Notes: generated by a model from the letters alone, not told the origin. A DNA stretch of 64,000 nucleotides from Halicephalobus mephisto (GCA_009193035.1 SWDT01000067.1:62001-126000); one strand, 5' to 3'. Positions 48,893 through 60,349 are shown, counted from the first letter of the stretch. A program made the numbers and translations.

Positions 48893-51296
48893 ATGGACGG
48901 ATCCAGTGAAGTCGACAAGGAAAATCAAGGACCTCCGTTTCTCCAGTCCCTCCCGGTCATCAGAAAGAAGAACACTCTCAAAAGAGCCGTTCCATTCGGC
49001 TCGGACAACACTAACGTCAAAAAACGGAAGAAGGATTTTCCAACTTACTTCGAGTACATCCACCACAGCAAATGGATCGCTGACAACTACTTTGATCTAC
49101 AACTGATCGGGAGAGGTTTGGTTTTCATCTTTAATGTATCAATCTATTAATTTCCATATGTGGACTTTTGAAGTTTGCATATTTTAATTTTAAATTTTTT
49201 CCATATAAATCAAAAAAACTTCATATATGAGTCTTTATATTTCTAAAATGCGGCTTTCCTGTGAAATTCTACATATATAAATCATGTGTATACGAATTTT
49301 TAAAATATTTCATATATGAATTTTAAAATTTCTCATATATGAATTTTTAAAACTTTCCATATATGAATTTTTAAAATATTTCGTGTAGAATTATTTCTTA
49401 GGGTTTTCCATATATGAATCGTTTGGATTTTATGTTTTTCATAGATTTTTTGGAATTTTTTATATAAGAATTTCAACAATTTCGGTTTAGGAGCGTTCGG
49501 AATCGTTTATCGTGCGAGATGTCGCTCTGATGAATCCAAAGTCGTTGCCATCAAGGAAATCCTCAAGAAGAAGGTATCTGATCCTTTGAATGCCGCTGTT
49601 TGTGAAATCAAACTAGTTAAGGAACTGGGAGGAAAACGGAATATTTTACCTACCATCGCCACTCATGAAAGCCGAGGAAGCATGGATATGGGCAATTTTG
49701 TCGTCATGGAGTACTTTCCACACGATTCTTTCCAGGTAATTTTTTGCTTTTTAAATAACTTTCTATTTTTTTACTTTTTAAATAATTTTATTTCTTTTTT
49801 TACTTTTCTTAAATAATTTTATTTCTATTTTTACTTTTTTTTAAATAATTTTATTTCTTTTTTTACTTTTTTTTAAATAATTTTATTTCTTTTTTTACTT
49901 TTTTTTAAATAATTTTATTTCTGTTTTTACTTTTTTTAAATAATTTTACCTTTAAAACTCCCAAATAACTTTGTTTTTACTTTTTTAGTAATTTTATCTT
50001 TAGGATGTTATTAAAGAAGTCACTTCGGAGGAAATCCTTCATTACGGTGTGAATCTTATATCGGCTTTGGAGTATTTACATGCGAATTTGATTATCCACA
50101 GAGATGTCAAACCTGATAACTTCCTCTACAATCGGGCTCAAAGAAGGTACGCTTTGATCGATTTTGGTTTGTCTCAGAGATACAACAAGAACATCGATCG
50201 AGCCGAAGAACTCAAGAGAAAATTCAAAGACGGAATAGCCCTCGGACAGAGAAAAAACAAAATTCAAATGCCGTGCTCGTGTGATTCCCTAATGACGGAG
50301 CCCTGTGTATCTTGTCGAATGAAGGAAAAACTGGTCGTTAACAAAGCAGGAACTCCTAGATTCCTCGCTCCGGAAGTTTTGATGGGTTCGTCTAAGCAAA
50401 CTACAAAAGTGGATATCTGGGCTGTCGGAATGATCCTTTTTTACATGGTCGTTAGGAATTATCGGTTCTTTGCTGCCAGAGACGAACTGGCCATGATTTT
50501 GGAATTATCGGCCGTGTTTGGAACAGAGTCGTTCGAACAAATAGGAAAGGATATAGGAATCGAATTAATGACGACTGCTCGGTTCAGAAGATTAAATTTG
50601 AAACATTTTTGTTTAGCCCATAGATATGGTAAGTCGGAAAGTTTGAAATTTAGCCTATAAAATCATAGATTTTGGGATTTACTGGAATATTCTAAAAGTT
50701 CGGAATCTTAAAAAATGTACAAGGTTTTGAAATTTTTGATATATGATATGATTTTTGATTTTTTCGAATTCCTGCGCAATCTGGAAAATCTGACAATTTG
50801 TTCTGATATTGACTTATTGTTTGTACTTTTTTACCTAAATTGTAAATATTTGCATTAAGATAATTTTGAAATTCTCGATATATAGGTTTTATAATTTTTT
50901 GTAGTTTTTGAATTCCCGCGCAGACGAGCGAGCTCTGGAAGTAGAAAAACGGCAAATCTGGCAACTCGCACTGTCGTCACTCGCTCTCGTTTTTGTCGAA
51001 ATTTTTTGATTTTAGGGATTTTTAAAGAAATTTCGTAATTTTTTAAACTTTTGTGATTTCTAGGGCTAAAGAAGTTCGGTGTAAAGAAAAAATGTGAATA
51101 TTGTCTGTATTATCTCAGAAGGCCATCGTTGACGAGATGTTTCTGCACTTATCGAGATCCCTCGGAGGAATCTAGAAAAGACATAAGCAAATACGATCAA
51201 ACAATAGGCAGATTGCTCGAGTTTTGTCTCCAGATAGACCCCAACAAGAGGCCTGGATCGTCGGAACTCTTGGGAATGTTTCAAAAATCCGTGTGA
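48893..51296 (+). CDS. cdc-7: CDC7 (DDK) replication-initiation kinase
   Basis: Exons 48893-49115, 49491-49735, 50004-50628 and 51064-51296; phases close; 441 residues. The nuclear Ser/Thr kinase pairs with DBF4 and phosphorylates MCM helicase at origins (family knowledge). Motifs: IGRGAFGIVYRA, VAIK (K96), HRDVKPDNF (D190), DFG (209-211), AGTPRFLAPEVLM, VDIWAVGMI. The insert between DFG and APE carries CSCDSLMTEPCVSC, equivalent to the Cys-rich insert of vertebrate CDC7, and a later insert has CEYCLYYL. Start is the first ATG in frame (48893). Its stop lies 61 bp from the convergent HAD gene stop. Intron 2 is a TTTACTTTTTTTTAAATAA array; intron 3 carries a dispersed short inverted repeat. 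Confidence 0.96.
50917..50993. repeat. Short inverted-repeat element, copy 2
   Basis: GACGAGCGAGCTCTGG ... GGCAAATCTGGCAACTCGCA ... CACTCGCTCTCG in cdc-7 intron 3, matching 34300-34385. Both are preceded by TTTTTGAATTCC, so homology extends beyond the inverted ends. Confidence 0.55.
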
Positions 51297-51357
51297 ATTT
51301 TGTACAAATTTTATTTGATTTACTTTGGAAGCATTGAAATAACTTGGATTGCGATGA

Positions 51358-52023
51358 CTAAGCCTTTAGAGTGATTCCGACGATGTTTTCGAGGTTCTTG
51401 ATGGCGGTTTCAGAATCTCCGAGGACGACCTGGACTGCTTTCATCCCGAGTTTCTCGGCTCCTTTGATGTTGGGTTCTAAATCGTCGACGAAAACGCATT
51501 CTTCTGGTTTTAGTCCGAGGAGTTTTACAGTATGAAGGTAAATATCCGGATGAGGTTTCCGTAGTTTTATCTTGCAAGATTCCACGACGACATCGAAGAG
51601 GGACAAATCGTCGAGGATAAAGCTTTCTGATTTTTCTTCGTTTTTCCAGCCGTTGTTTGTAAGTAAAGCAGTTTTGAATCCTTTTTCCTTGAGGACTTTA
51701 CTGGCTATGATGAAATTCTGATCCAGAGATTTCTGTTCTGTCATGGCTTTGATGACTTTCATTTCTCCAGAAAGTTTTTTTTTCATTTCTTCGTCGGAGA
51801 TTTCTCTGATCATAGTCGCGATTTCCCCCATCCAAGTATTCCCCAATTCGAAATCTTCGATGATTTTCTTCATATTTTCATCTGATTCGGCTGGAAAATT
51901 AAAATTAACATAAATTTTAAAAATAAATTTACCTAGTTTAAAGATTTTTTCGAAAAACTGGGGTTCGGGGTACTTGATGAAGACCCCTCCCATGTCGAAA
52001 ATGACGGCCTTGATGGAATTCAT
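51358..52023 (-). CDS. HAD-superfamily phosphatase, ACAD10/EPHX2 N-terminal type
   Basis: Exons 52023-51933 and 51890-51358; 207 residues. Start ATG 52023 gives MNSIKAVIFDMGGVF. HAD motifs: FDMGGV (I; nucleophile Asp, with Gly where many HADs have the second Asp, as in the ACAD10-like branch), LLTNN (II), RKPHPDIY with its Lys (III), FVDDLEPN (IV). A helical cap domain lies between motifs I and II. Substrate is unknown; relatives act on small phosphoesters. The 42 nt intron has no stop and is a multiple of three, so retention would insert 14 residues into the cap. Convergent with cdc-7. Confidence 0.9.
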   Translation of the reverse strand: MNSIKAVIFDMGGVFIKYPEPQFFEKIFKLGKFIFKIYVNFNFPAESDENMKKIIEDFELGNTWMGEIATMIREISDEEMKKKLSGEMKVIKAMTEQKSLDQNFIIASKVLKEKGFKTALLTNNGWKNEEKSESFILDDLSLFDVVVESCKIKLRKPHPDIYLHTVKLLGLKPEECVFVDDLEPNIKGAEKLGMKAVQVVLGDSETAIKNLENIVGITLKA

Positions 52024-52329
52024 GTTGAATAATGAAAAACCGAAAAAGTAGCGGTATTTATTGACAAAAGTGGTCGGGATCAATTATGTAAAACCTTCCA
52101 AAAAAGACCGATCTGACTCAGACTGGTCTGAACGACGTCAACTGGCCGAAAATGTGTCCGATTTGATGATAATTTGTGTTTTTTCTGATCGAAGTTTCGT
52201 GTTTATTTTTCTTACACAAAAAATGTGTCTGTTTTATTTCTAACAAAAACCACAAACTACCTGTAGGATGTGTGATCAACCATTGTCACCATCATGGTCC
52301 GACCGCCCCCGAGAGGTGTTCAAGACCAC

Positions 52330-52960
52330 AAAAAACATAATTTTTAACACTGACAAATTCAAATCACAATTATGTTACATTTTCGTCAGATTTCGCAACT
52401 TTTACAAGATCAGAAATTAAGTTTTTTTTTTGAGAAGAATTGACGAAACTTTCCTATTACTACATCTTAAAAAAACGTTCTTATTATTACACAAAAAACA
52501 TAATTTTTAACAGTGACAAATTCAAATCACAATTATGTTACATACTCGTCAGATTTCGTAACTTTTAGAAAACCAAAAGTAGTAATTTTTTGTGCGAAAA
52601 AATAACGAAACATCCTTATTACTACATTTTAGAAAAACGTTCTTATTATTATGCACAAAAAACATAATTTTTAACACTGAAAAATTCAAATCACAATTAT
52701 GTTACATTCTCGTCAGATTTCGCAACTTTTACAAGATCAGAAATTAAGTTTTTTTTTGAGAAGAATTGACGAAACTTTCCTATTACTATATCTTAGAAAA
52801 ACGTTCTTATTATTATACAAAAAACATAATTTTTAACACTGACAAATTCAAATCGTGACTATTATTTTTAATTTCCATCATAAATGCCAAATATTGAAGA
52901 AAAACGAATATTGTATCACATTTCGCAATTTTTACAAGACCAAAAATTTACTTTTTTTGT
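52330..52960. repeat. Tandem repeat, about 162 bp unit, 4 copies
   Basis: Copies start at AACATAATTTTTAACACTGA near 52336, 52498, 52661 and 52824 and contain AATTATGTTACATTCTCGTC, AGATTTCGCAACTTTTACAA and TTAGAAAAACGTTCTTATTA. The last copy continues into a segment also present at 19.96-20.03 kb. Confidence 0.85.
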
Positions 52961-53026
52961 GTTCAAATTTAAAAACAATTTTGCGTAATTTTGTATTTTT
53001 TGGCACAAAGATTTTCAAGTTGAAAC

Positions 53027-53211
53027 TTCCGCAAAAAGTAGCTAGAATACGGTAATGAAACTAATAGATTCTGGATCTGACGTCAGAATTGAAGATTAGC
53101 TTTCAGAACTCAGGATTCTGAATCTCCATATTCTGAAGACCAATCTCAAATTCTGAAGTCAGATCCAGAATCTACTAGTTTCATTACCGTATTCTTCACA
53201 TTTCTGCGGAA
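53027..53211. mobile_element. Foldback (hairpin) element with 47 bp near-perfect arms
   Basis: Left arm 53044-53090 (AGAATACGGTAATGAAACTA ...) and right arm 53149-53195 are inverted copies with two mismatches seen; imperfect pairing extends to TTCCGC (53027) and GCGGAA (53211). The 58 bp loop has no coding content. Typical of a small MITE or a strong RNA hairpin if transcribed. Confidence 0.75.
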
Positions 53212-53689
53212 TTCTGACACGTGCAGAATCTTTTTGGAAAATGACAAAAATCACCTAGAACGATCCTCAATTTATTTCAAATTCAACAATTAAGAAATAA
53301 AAAAATTACGTGTTAATTTCCACGTCAACTAATACCGTAACTTTTTCAGGGACTTCGTAGTAGGAGCAAGTTTGTCTCTCGTCTCAGTTGCGAAATTCAC
53401 CGAAAATTGTGATTAATTTATTTTTGGATAAAACGACATTTGGCCTAAAAGTGTATTTTCGGAAAAACAATTCTCAGAACGAAAATCCCTGAAGACCATG
53501 ATGAATTTGTTTACTTACTGTCATTTCCATAGAAGATTCCTAATCCGCGTCCAGATGAGACATTTACAAAAGTGTATTTTAGCATCCCAAAGGACACAAA
53601 TCACATTTCAAAAAAATTGTGCTTTTTTAACTTTCTTGTCAATGTAGTTATCGTAGTCACTAGTTAGTACGCAAGATATTTCCCTTCGG

Positions 53690-53900
53690 GACCAAAGTTA
53701 CTTTTTTTTCGCTTTTCTCTTCGAGACCAAAATTACTAGTTTTTTTTTGCTTTTCCCTTCGAGACCAGTTACTTTTTTCTGTGTTTTTCCCTTCAGGACC
53801 AAAATTACTTTTTTTTGTGTTTTTCCCTTCAGGACCAAAATTACTTTTTTTTGTGTTTTTCCCTTCAGGACCAAAATTACTTTTTTTGTGCTCGGATAGC
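53690..53900. repeat. Repeat CCCTTCAGGACCAAAATTACTTTTTTTTG
   Basis: Five copies of a roughly 42 bp unit; from 53930 to 54250 a looser repeat (CGAAAGTTCCTAAAGA, TTGTTCATTTACTAGTAAAAG) follows. Open frames here are repeat by-products. Confidence 0.8.
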
Positions 53901-54469
53901 CTAGCATCGATCCCACAATTGCCAGGAAAAGTAAAAATTAACCTAAAAAGTAGTTTTAGAAGAAAAAGAAAGTTAATTCTTGCAATGAAAGTTCTCAAAA
54001 ACTGACAAATTTGTTCATATACTAGTAAAAGTAAAAATCAGCTCAAAAAGTAACCTAAAGAACAAAGTTAACTCCTACCACGAAAGTTCCTAAAGATTAT
54101 GACGAATTTGTTCATTTACCAGTAAAAGTAAAAAGTACTCTAAAAAGTAACTTAAAAATGAAGTTAATTCTCGCAACGAAAGTCCCTGAAAATCACGACG
54201 AACTTGTTCATTTACTATTACGGACAAAAAGTATCCTAAAAATCGACCCGAATGAAAACCATTGTCTGCCGTATGAAATTAATTTTTTGTTTTTTATTAA
54301 ACAATGATTACTGTAGAATAATTCTATTTCAAAAAGAGCATTTTTTCTTACGAAATCTTAAGGGAATTTCAAATGACGTCAAAATCAACGATAATTGGGA
54401 AATCTGTCCAAGTTGTGTCCATTTCCGTCATCAGTTCTTCTTATTACGAAAGTTGGTGATTAAATTTCG

Positions 54470-55580
54470 AAATCAAAATTAACCATCAAAATTGATAACC
54501 AAAGTTAATAGTTAAAATTCGAAGGCAAAATTAATTAAAATTCGGAATCAAAGTTTACTATCAAAAATTAAAATCAAAGTCAGCATTAAAGTTCGAAGTC
54601 AAACTTTATGTTTAAAATTTAAAATCAAAATTTATTGTCAAAAATTAAAATCAAAGTTTATTATTAAAAATTAAAATTTAAATTTAAAATCAAAATTTAT
54701 TGTCAAAATTTAAAATCAAAGTTTACTGTCAAAATTTACTGTCAAAAATTAAAATCAAAGTTTTTTGTCAAAGTTCGTTTTCAAAGTTCGACGTCAAAGT
54801 TGATTGTCAAAGTTTGTTTTCAAAGTTTGTTTTTGAAGTTGATAGTTATAGTTGGAAATTGAAATTTGGGTTTTTCTTGTTAAGAAATTGTAGATTTTTT
54901 CTATTTCAAAAAACCGTTTTACTTAGTTTGATGAAACTTGATATATGAATTTTTCAAAATGTAAAAAAATTTAGGATTTTGTTTTGGTACAAAAATTCAA
55001 CATTTCAATTTTCAACTCTGATGATCAACTTTAATTTGAATTTTGACAATTAACTTTGATGTCGAACTTTGATTTTAAATTTTAAATATAACCTTTGATG
55101 GTGAACTTTGATTTTGAATTTTAATTATCAACTTTGACGATCAACTTTGATGTTGAACTTCGAACTAAAGTTGATCGTCAAAATTTTGATGCTGAACTTT
55201 GACGTTGAACTTTAGCTTTAAATTTTAATTATCAACTTTGATTTTGAATTTTAAACATAAACTTTGATGTCGAACTTTAGCTTTAAATTTTAATCATCAA
55301 CTTTAATGTTGAACTTTGACGATTAACTTTAGTTTGAACTTTTGATGATCAACTTTGATGATCAATTTTAGTTTGAAATTTTGATGCTTAACTTTGACAC
55401 TGAATTTTGATGTTGAACTTTAGCTTTAAATTTTAATTATTAACTTTAATTTTAAATTTTAAACATAAACTTTGATGTCGAACTTTAGCTTTAAATTTTA
55501 ATCATCAACTTTAATGTTGAACTTTGACGATTAACTTTGATTTTGAACTTTTGATGATCAACTTTGGTGTTGAGCTTTGA
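54470..55580. mobile_element. Large foldback element with tandem-repeat arms, copy B
   Basis: Left arm 54490-54860 is built of TCAAAGTTTATTATCAAAATTAAAA-type units; right arm 55010-55580 is the inverted sense (AACTTTGATGTCGAACTTTG). The roughly 150 bp core between them includes TTTTTTCTATTTCAAAAAAC, which matches the core at 24.9 kb in opposite orientation. No ORF for a transposase. Confidence 0.65.
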
Positions 55581-55702
55581 GAATACAAAACAGACTTTTT
55601 ATGACGAAATCAGTTTACGGGATAAATGAGTGTATTTCGAAATTGCACTACAGTAATTTAAAAAAAATAAAAAAAGGCAGTTGTTGATTGAAAGTAGTTA
55701 TT

Positions 55703-58700
55703 TTAACAAGGAGTAGGGGCAGGGGCTGGGGGTGGTGTGCAGGGAGCTGTGCCTTGGCATTGTTGGGATTCTTCTGCGAGTCCACGACAGCTACAACCGG
55801 CTTCACCGACACATTGACGGGATCGTTGGGAGATGCCAGTGTCACAAGCAGAGTAAGCAGAGCAAGGGGACCAGGGACACCACTCGGTCCAGCTACACTG
55901 AGGGGCACAAGGGTGTTCGTTGCAGCGACGGGTTTCCCGATCCGGTCCTGGACATTGAGAATTGTCTCCATATTCTAAAAAACGAATTATTGAAAATATT
56001 AATTAATTTACAATTATATTCAAAATTAGTAAAAAAATAAATCTTAATTTTCTAAAATAAACTCGAAAATTTTGAATTTTGTCATTTGGCGTTCTGTTCT
56101 TTGTCCCAAAATATTGTCCGAAAATGAAGAATGTAGCCTACTTTAATTAAATAAAAACAAACTTTAATTTTTTAGATAAAAAGTAAATTAAAAATTTAAA
56201 TTTTATCGTTTGGCGTTCTGTTCTTTGTCCCAAAATATTGTCCGAAAATGAAGAATGTAGCCTACTTTAGTTAGATAAAAAAAACTTTAATTTTTTTTAA
56301 ATAAAAAGTAAATTGAAAATTTTGAATTTTATCGTTTGGCGTTCTGTTCTCGAGGCCAAACTTCTTTGTTTTTTGTGATGTAACTTGCTTTGATGGAAAA
56401 AAAAATTTTTAAAAAGTAGATTTTTGAATTATCTTTAAGACTTACGGGATCCGGGAGATTCACAGACTCGGCTTCTGAGACTGATTCCGCCTCCACAGTC
56501 TCGGTCGCAGGGGGACCACTCGCACCACTCGGACCAGGCGGCGCAGGGTCTGTCGTGACAGAGGACGGTTTCGATTTTGTCCCCGATACAGCCTTCGGTG
56601 GGTTGTCCGTTGGGTTGTTGACATTGTCTAGCTCGATTTTTCTGTCCAGGACCACAACTAGCAGAACAAGCGGACCATTCGTTCCAAGTTGTCCAAGAAG
56701 CACAAGGAGGTCCACTGCAGAAGATATCCTCGACGGATTCTCCGATGCAATCTGTTCCTCCTTGACAGATTCTTTCTCTTCTTTTTATTCCATCGCCACA
56801 GGAAACAGAACAAGAAGACCATTCTTGCCAGTTACTCCATTGGGAGCAGGGCCCGTGGTCGCAGGCCCTGGACTCGACCTTGTCCCCGAGGCATTGGTCG
56901 TGACCGTAAGCCCCCCCGAGACAGGTTCTTTCTCTAGATTGAACCCCATGCCCACAGGTGGTCGAACAAACACCCCAGTCACCCCATTGACTCCACTCAG
57001 GACAAGGACCAGAGTCACAAGGCTGGGCTTCATAGTCGTTACCTTCGCATCTCTGAGTTCCCAGAAGACAGTATCTAGTCCTAGATTTCTCTCCTCTACC
57101 ACAAGTAGAAGAACAAGCAGACCATTCACACCACTCGGACCACGTCTCGCAGGGACCCATGTTGCAGGGCTGGTTCTCGAAGGATTCCCCTTGTCCGCAG
57201 TCCTCCGTACTACAGAGTCTCCGTCGTTGTTTGATACCGTCTCCACAAGTACAACTACAAAGTGACCAATCAGACCATTCCATCCACACTCCAATCGGGG
57301 GTCGAGTAGGCACACAAGCAGCACTTCTACAAGCAGGAGGCGGAGGGGGAGGTGGTCGTTGTCTAGGAAGACAGTTGTTATTTGCGCATTTGGCGGCTTC
57401 AGAAGCCGGAATAGCAGGATGAAGTTGATCTTCTGGTCTTACAGGAGCAGGAGGAGGAGGAGGACGTTGATACTGGCCTTGAGTGATCTGTTGTTGACTA
57501 GCTCGTTCTTGTTCAAGTCGTCTTCTTTCCTCCACAAGTCTCTGGTACTCTTGCTGTCGTTTTTCGTATTCTTTCTGATGTTCCTGTCTTTGTTGCTCTA
57601 ATTCGAGTCTTTTTTGTTCGTGATCATAGGGTCTGGGGGGATAGGGCACCTGACTGGCCTGAGTAGGGGCAGCATGGGTCTGAGCGATGATCTGCTGCCG
57701 TCTTCGAAGTTCTTCTTCGTGTTGTTGTCTGACCCTCTGGGCTTCGGCCTGTTGTTGCTGATATTCGGCTTGTTTTTGTTGATATTCTTGTTGTTGAACT
57801 TGAGTGTAATAATTCCTCGCAGGACATCCTCTTCTTTGAATTTTTCTACCGTATTCACATGCTTGAGATCTAGCTTGAACCCCTGAGGGCAGACATTTCC
57901 CCCAAGGACTCCAAGGTCCAATAGTCTCGATCTCTAGGTAGTCTTCGCTTTGTCTTTTGCTCCTGGGGACCTTGTCGGTGGAAGTCACGACCCCGTCCTC
58001 CCCCAGGGGCGGAAAAGGGTCGAACTTGTGGCAGTCAATCACGATCTCCAAAGCTCTGATGACATCCCTCTTGTTTCTTGGTCTTTCTTTAATCAATTGG
58101 ATATCCGGATCTATGGAATTCCTATCGAAAAGATAACAAACATGGTCATCTGTGTGGTTGTAAACGTAGTAGAAAACGACTCCGACGCACTTCGGGAAGG
58201 CCCCAACGCAGGTCTTCTGACACTCGTAGGCGTTCTGGAGGAGCTCCGTCCGGTAGGGTTCGACCCCCTCGAAGGCGGTGTTGTTGTGGATTCTGACGCA
58301 GAGTTCTTCTGTTCCTTTAGGAATCGGAGTTTCTTCTTCAACAAGAGTCGAATTGTCTTCAGAATTCAGAATCTCCTCGATTTGAAGAGTTTCGTTCAAT
58401 TCGGATTCAAGATCGGTTCTCGGAGGAAGAACCGTCGTTTTCGGTTTTTTGGATTTCGACTTCAGAACGTGATAAGTGGATTTTCCTTCTTTTTTGACTA
58501 TCAAACCGGATTTTTCTTTTTTTTCTTCTTCGATCGGAGTCGGTTCCGTCGATGCAGGCGTCGTTGAAGCAGTTGTTGTTTTTTTCTCGATTCTCACTCT
58601 TGCTAAAATTCAATTGTTTTAAAATTAAAAATAAATTTTATCGAAAAAATTCAAAAAAAATTTTTAATTTTAATTTTTTATGAATTCTGAAACGTTCCGG

Positions 58701-59313
58701 AAGTTTCCAAGAGATTCTAGAGCTGTTTTAAAAGTTTTCGAAAATTCCAGAAGACTCCAGAAGGTCCCGGAATCAGTTGTTTCCGATTTTAGAGGATTCT
58801 AGAAGATTTTACAAGATTCTAGAACTTCCAACTGGATTCTGAAGTCTTCCAAATTATTTTAGAAGGCTTCAGAATCAGTTATATCCGGTTTTTGAAGATT
58901 CTAGAACTTCCAACTGGATTCTGAAATCTTCCAAGTTATTTTGGAAGACTTCCGATTCCTTGATATCTGATTTTACAAGATTCTAGAACTTCCAACTGGA
59001 TTCTGAAGTCTTCCAAATTATTTTAGAAGGCTTCAGAATCACTGATATCCTGTTTTTGAAGATTCTAGAACTTCCAACTGGATTCTGAAATCTTCCAAAT
59101 TATTTTAGAAGACTTCCGATTCCTTGATATCCGGTTTTTGAAGATTCTACAAGACTTCTGAATTCCCAACTGGATTCCAGGAGGTTTTTATGAATTAATT
59201 AACTACTTAATTAATGGAAACTCACCGGCATCGGTGCAGACGTTCGGAAGGAACACGGAAATCGTGACGAAACCGAGAAAGACCAGCAGAAAAGCCGTCG
59301 ATATCCAACGCAT
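55703..59313 (-). CDS. Secreted or membrane-anchored thrombospondin type 1 repeat protein
   Basis: Exons 59313-59226, 58602-56446 and 55974-55703; 838 residues. N-terminal hydrophobic segment MRWISTAFLLVFLGFVTISV is a signal peptide or anchor. Residues 131-220 form a six-Cys region (CVRIHNNTAF ... CQKTCVGAFPKCVG ... CYLF ... DCHKF) that resembles a PAN/apple domain (inference). RSKR at 243-246 is a possible furin site. A first TSP1 repeat follows (GPWSPWGKC), then a Gln/Glu-rich coiled-coil-like stretch (about 295-405), a Pro-rich linker, and seven more TSP1 repeats from about 468 on. Most repeats have WxxW C-mannosylation motifs and CSxTCG/CSxSCG O-fucosylation motifs; the sixth of this run has CDRDCG and lacks it. 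Likely a matrix or guidance factor. Introns hold private repeats (56040-56350, 58680-59165). Confidence 0.9.
56040..56350. repeat. Intronic repeat, about 122 bp, 2.5 copies
   Basis: TTTGGCGTTCTGTTCTTTGT, CCCAAAATATTGTCCGAAAA and TGAAGAATGTAGCCTACTTT repeat within intron 2 of the thrombospondin-repeat gene. Confidence 0.8.
58680..59170. repeat. Intronic repeat, about 115 bp, 4 copies
   Basis: GATTCTAGAACTTCCAACTG, GATTCTGAAGTCTTCCAAAT and TTATTTTAGAAGGCTTCAGA repeat within intron 1 of the thrombospondin-repeat gene. Confidence 0.8.
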
Positions 59314-60145
59314 CTTCGCGGATTTTTTGGCTGAAACAGGATCTGCTTTATCTTTATCAATAATTGCGCAATTATTTTGAAAACGAGTTTTTTTTAAAAA
59401 GTAAACTAAAAATAAACAATAAATAAGACAGAAACTTGATCTCAAGTGAAAAGTATATCGCTTGTCAAAGATATCCTGGCAATCCCGATGATCGACAAGT
59501 GGCCCATGAAACGCCGACTTTGTCGATTAATCAACTGCCTCTCGATGAAACTTAGGATTTTTCGACTGACCACTCGCGTCAAACGACAAGTCCCAGTCAC
59601 ACTATAAAATTGGAAATTAATTACATTACAAAATTTTTTTTTTAAAATTATATAAAATTAAAAATTAAAAAATTGCATAAAATTAGAAAATTAGAAAATT
59701 ATTCTAGTAAGAATTTTTAAACTTTTTTAAATTTTCCAGAATTTCGATTTTTATTTCAGCTGAATTTGCATTCGATTCTAGAAGATTCCAAAAATTTTCA
59801 CAAAATTCAGAAGCTCCTACTAGATCTCGCAAAATCCCAAGACTTCAGAAGCACTGAATTCTCTAATTTAAAACCTAAAAAACCAAAGATCAAAACAGAA
59901 ACCTCAATTAAAAATTTCAAAATTACTGTAATTAAAAAATTTAATTTTCCATTTATCCCAAAACTCCTAATTACAGTAATAATTGTTCTTAGGACCAACT
60001 TCCTGCTTTGACCTTTGCTTTTATCCATTTCTTTTTCATTTTTTCAAAGTACAGGGCTTAATCCCGCCCCTTAAACCAGCAACTGTGCCGAAAAGTGATC
60101 CGCGTGGATCTCGTTTCATCGCTTTATTCTTTTTTACTTGTCATT

Positions 60146-60349
60146 ATGAAAAAGCTTAAGATATTCGCCAGACATGCCATGCTGTGTAAAAAAACTCAAT
60201 CAACAACTCAATCATCATCGATGATTACTGCAGAACAAAGATTAGTTTTCGGAATTCTTAGTCACTTTGGAATCACGAGGATTAAAGAACTCGATATGAT
60301 TCATAATTGTCATCCACTAGGAAAAGTAAAAATGGCAACTTTGCCCTAA
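60146..60349 (+). CDS. Possible small protein, 67 residues
   Basis: ATG 60146 opens MKKLKIFARHAMLCKKTQ and reaches TAA at 60347-60349. Composition (SSSMITAEQRLVFGILSHFG) looks more coding-like than the surrounding A/T sequence and the stretch is not repetitive. No family is recognised and no flanking exon is certain, though GGAAAA|GTAAAA near the end could be a donor. The gap 59314-60145 otherwise holds only A/T-rich sequence. Could equally be chance. Confidence 0.3.
   Translation: MKKLKIFARHAMLCKKTQSTTQSSSMITAEQRLVFGILSHFGITRIKELDMIHNCHPLGKVKMATLP

Noticed and set aside
53660..54005. Repetitive frames on both strands (NFGPEGKNTKKS and FFPSGPKLLF peptides)
   Set aside because: Products of the 42 bp CCCTTCAGGACC repeat.
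56555..58567. Long plus-strand frames opposite the thrombospondin-repeat gene
   Set aside because: They are antisense shadows of a 2.16 kb exon with clear domain content on the minus strand.
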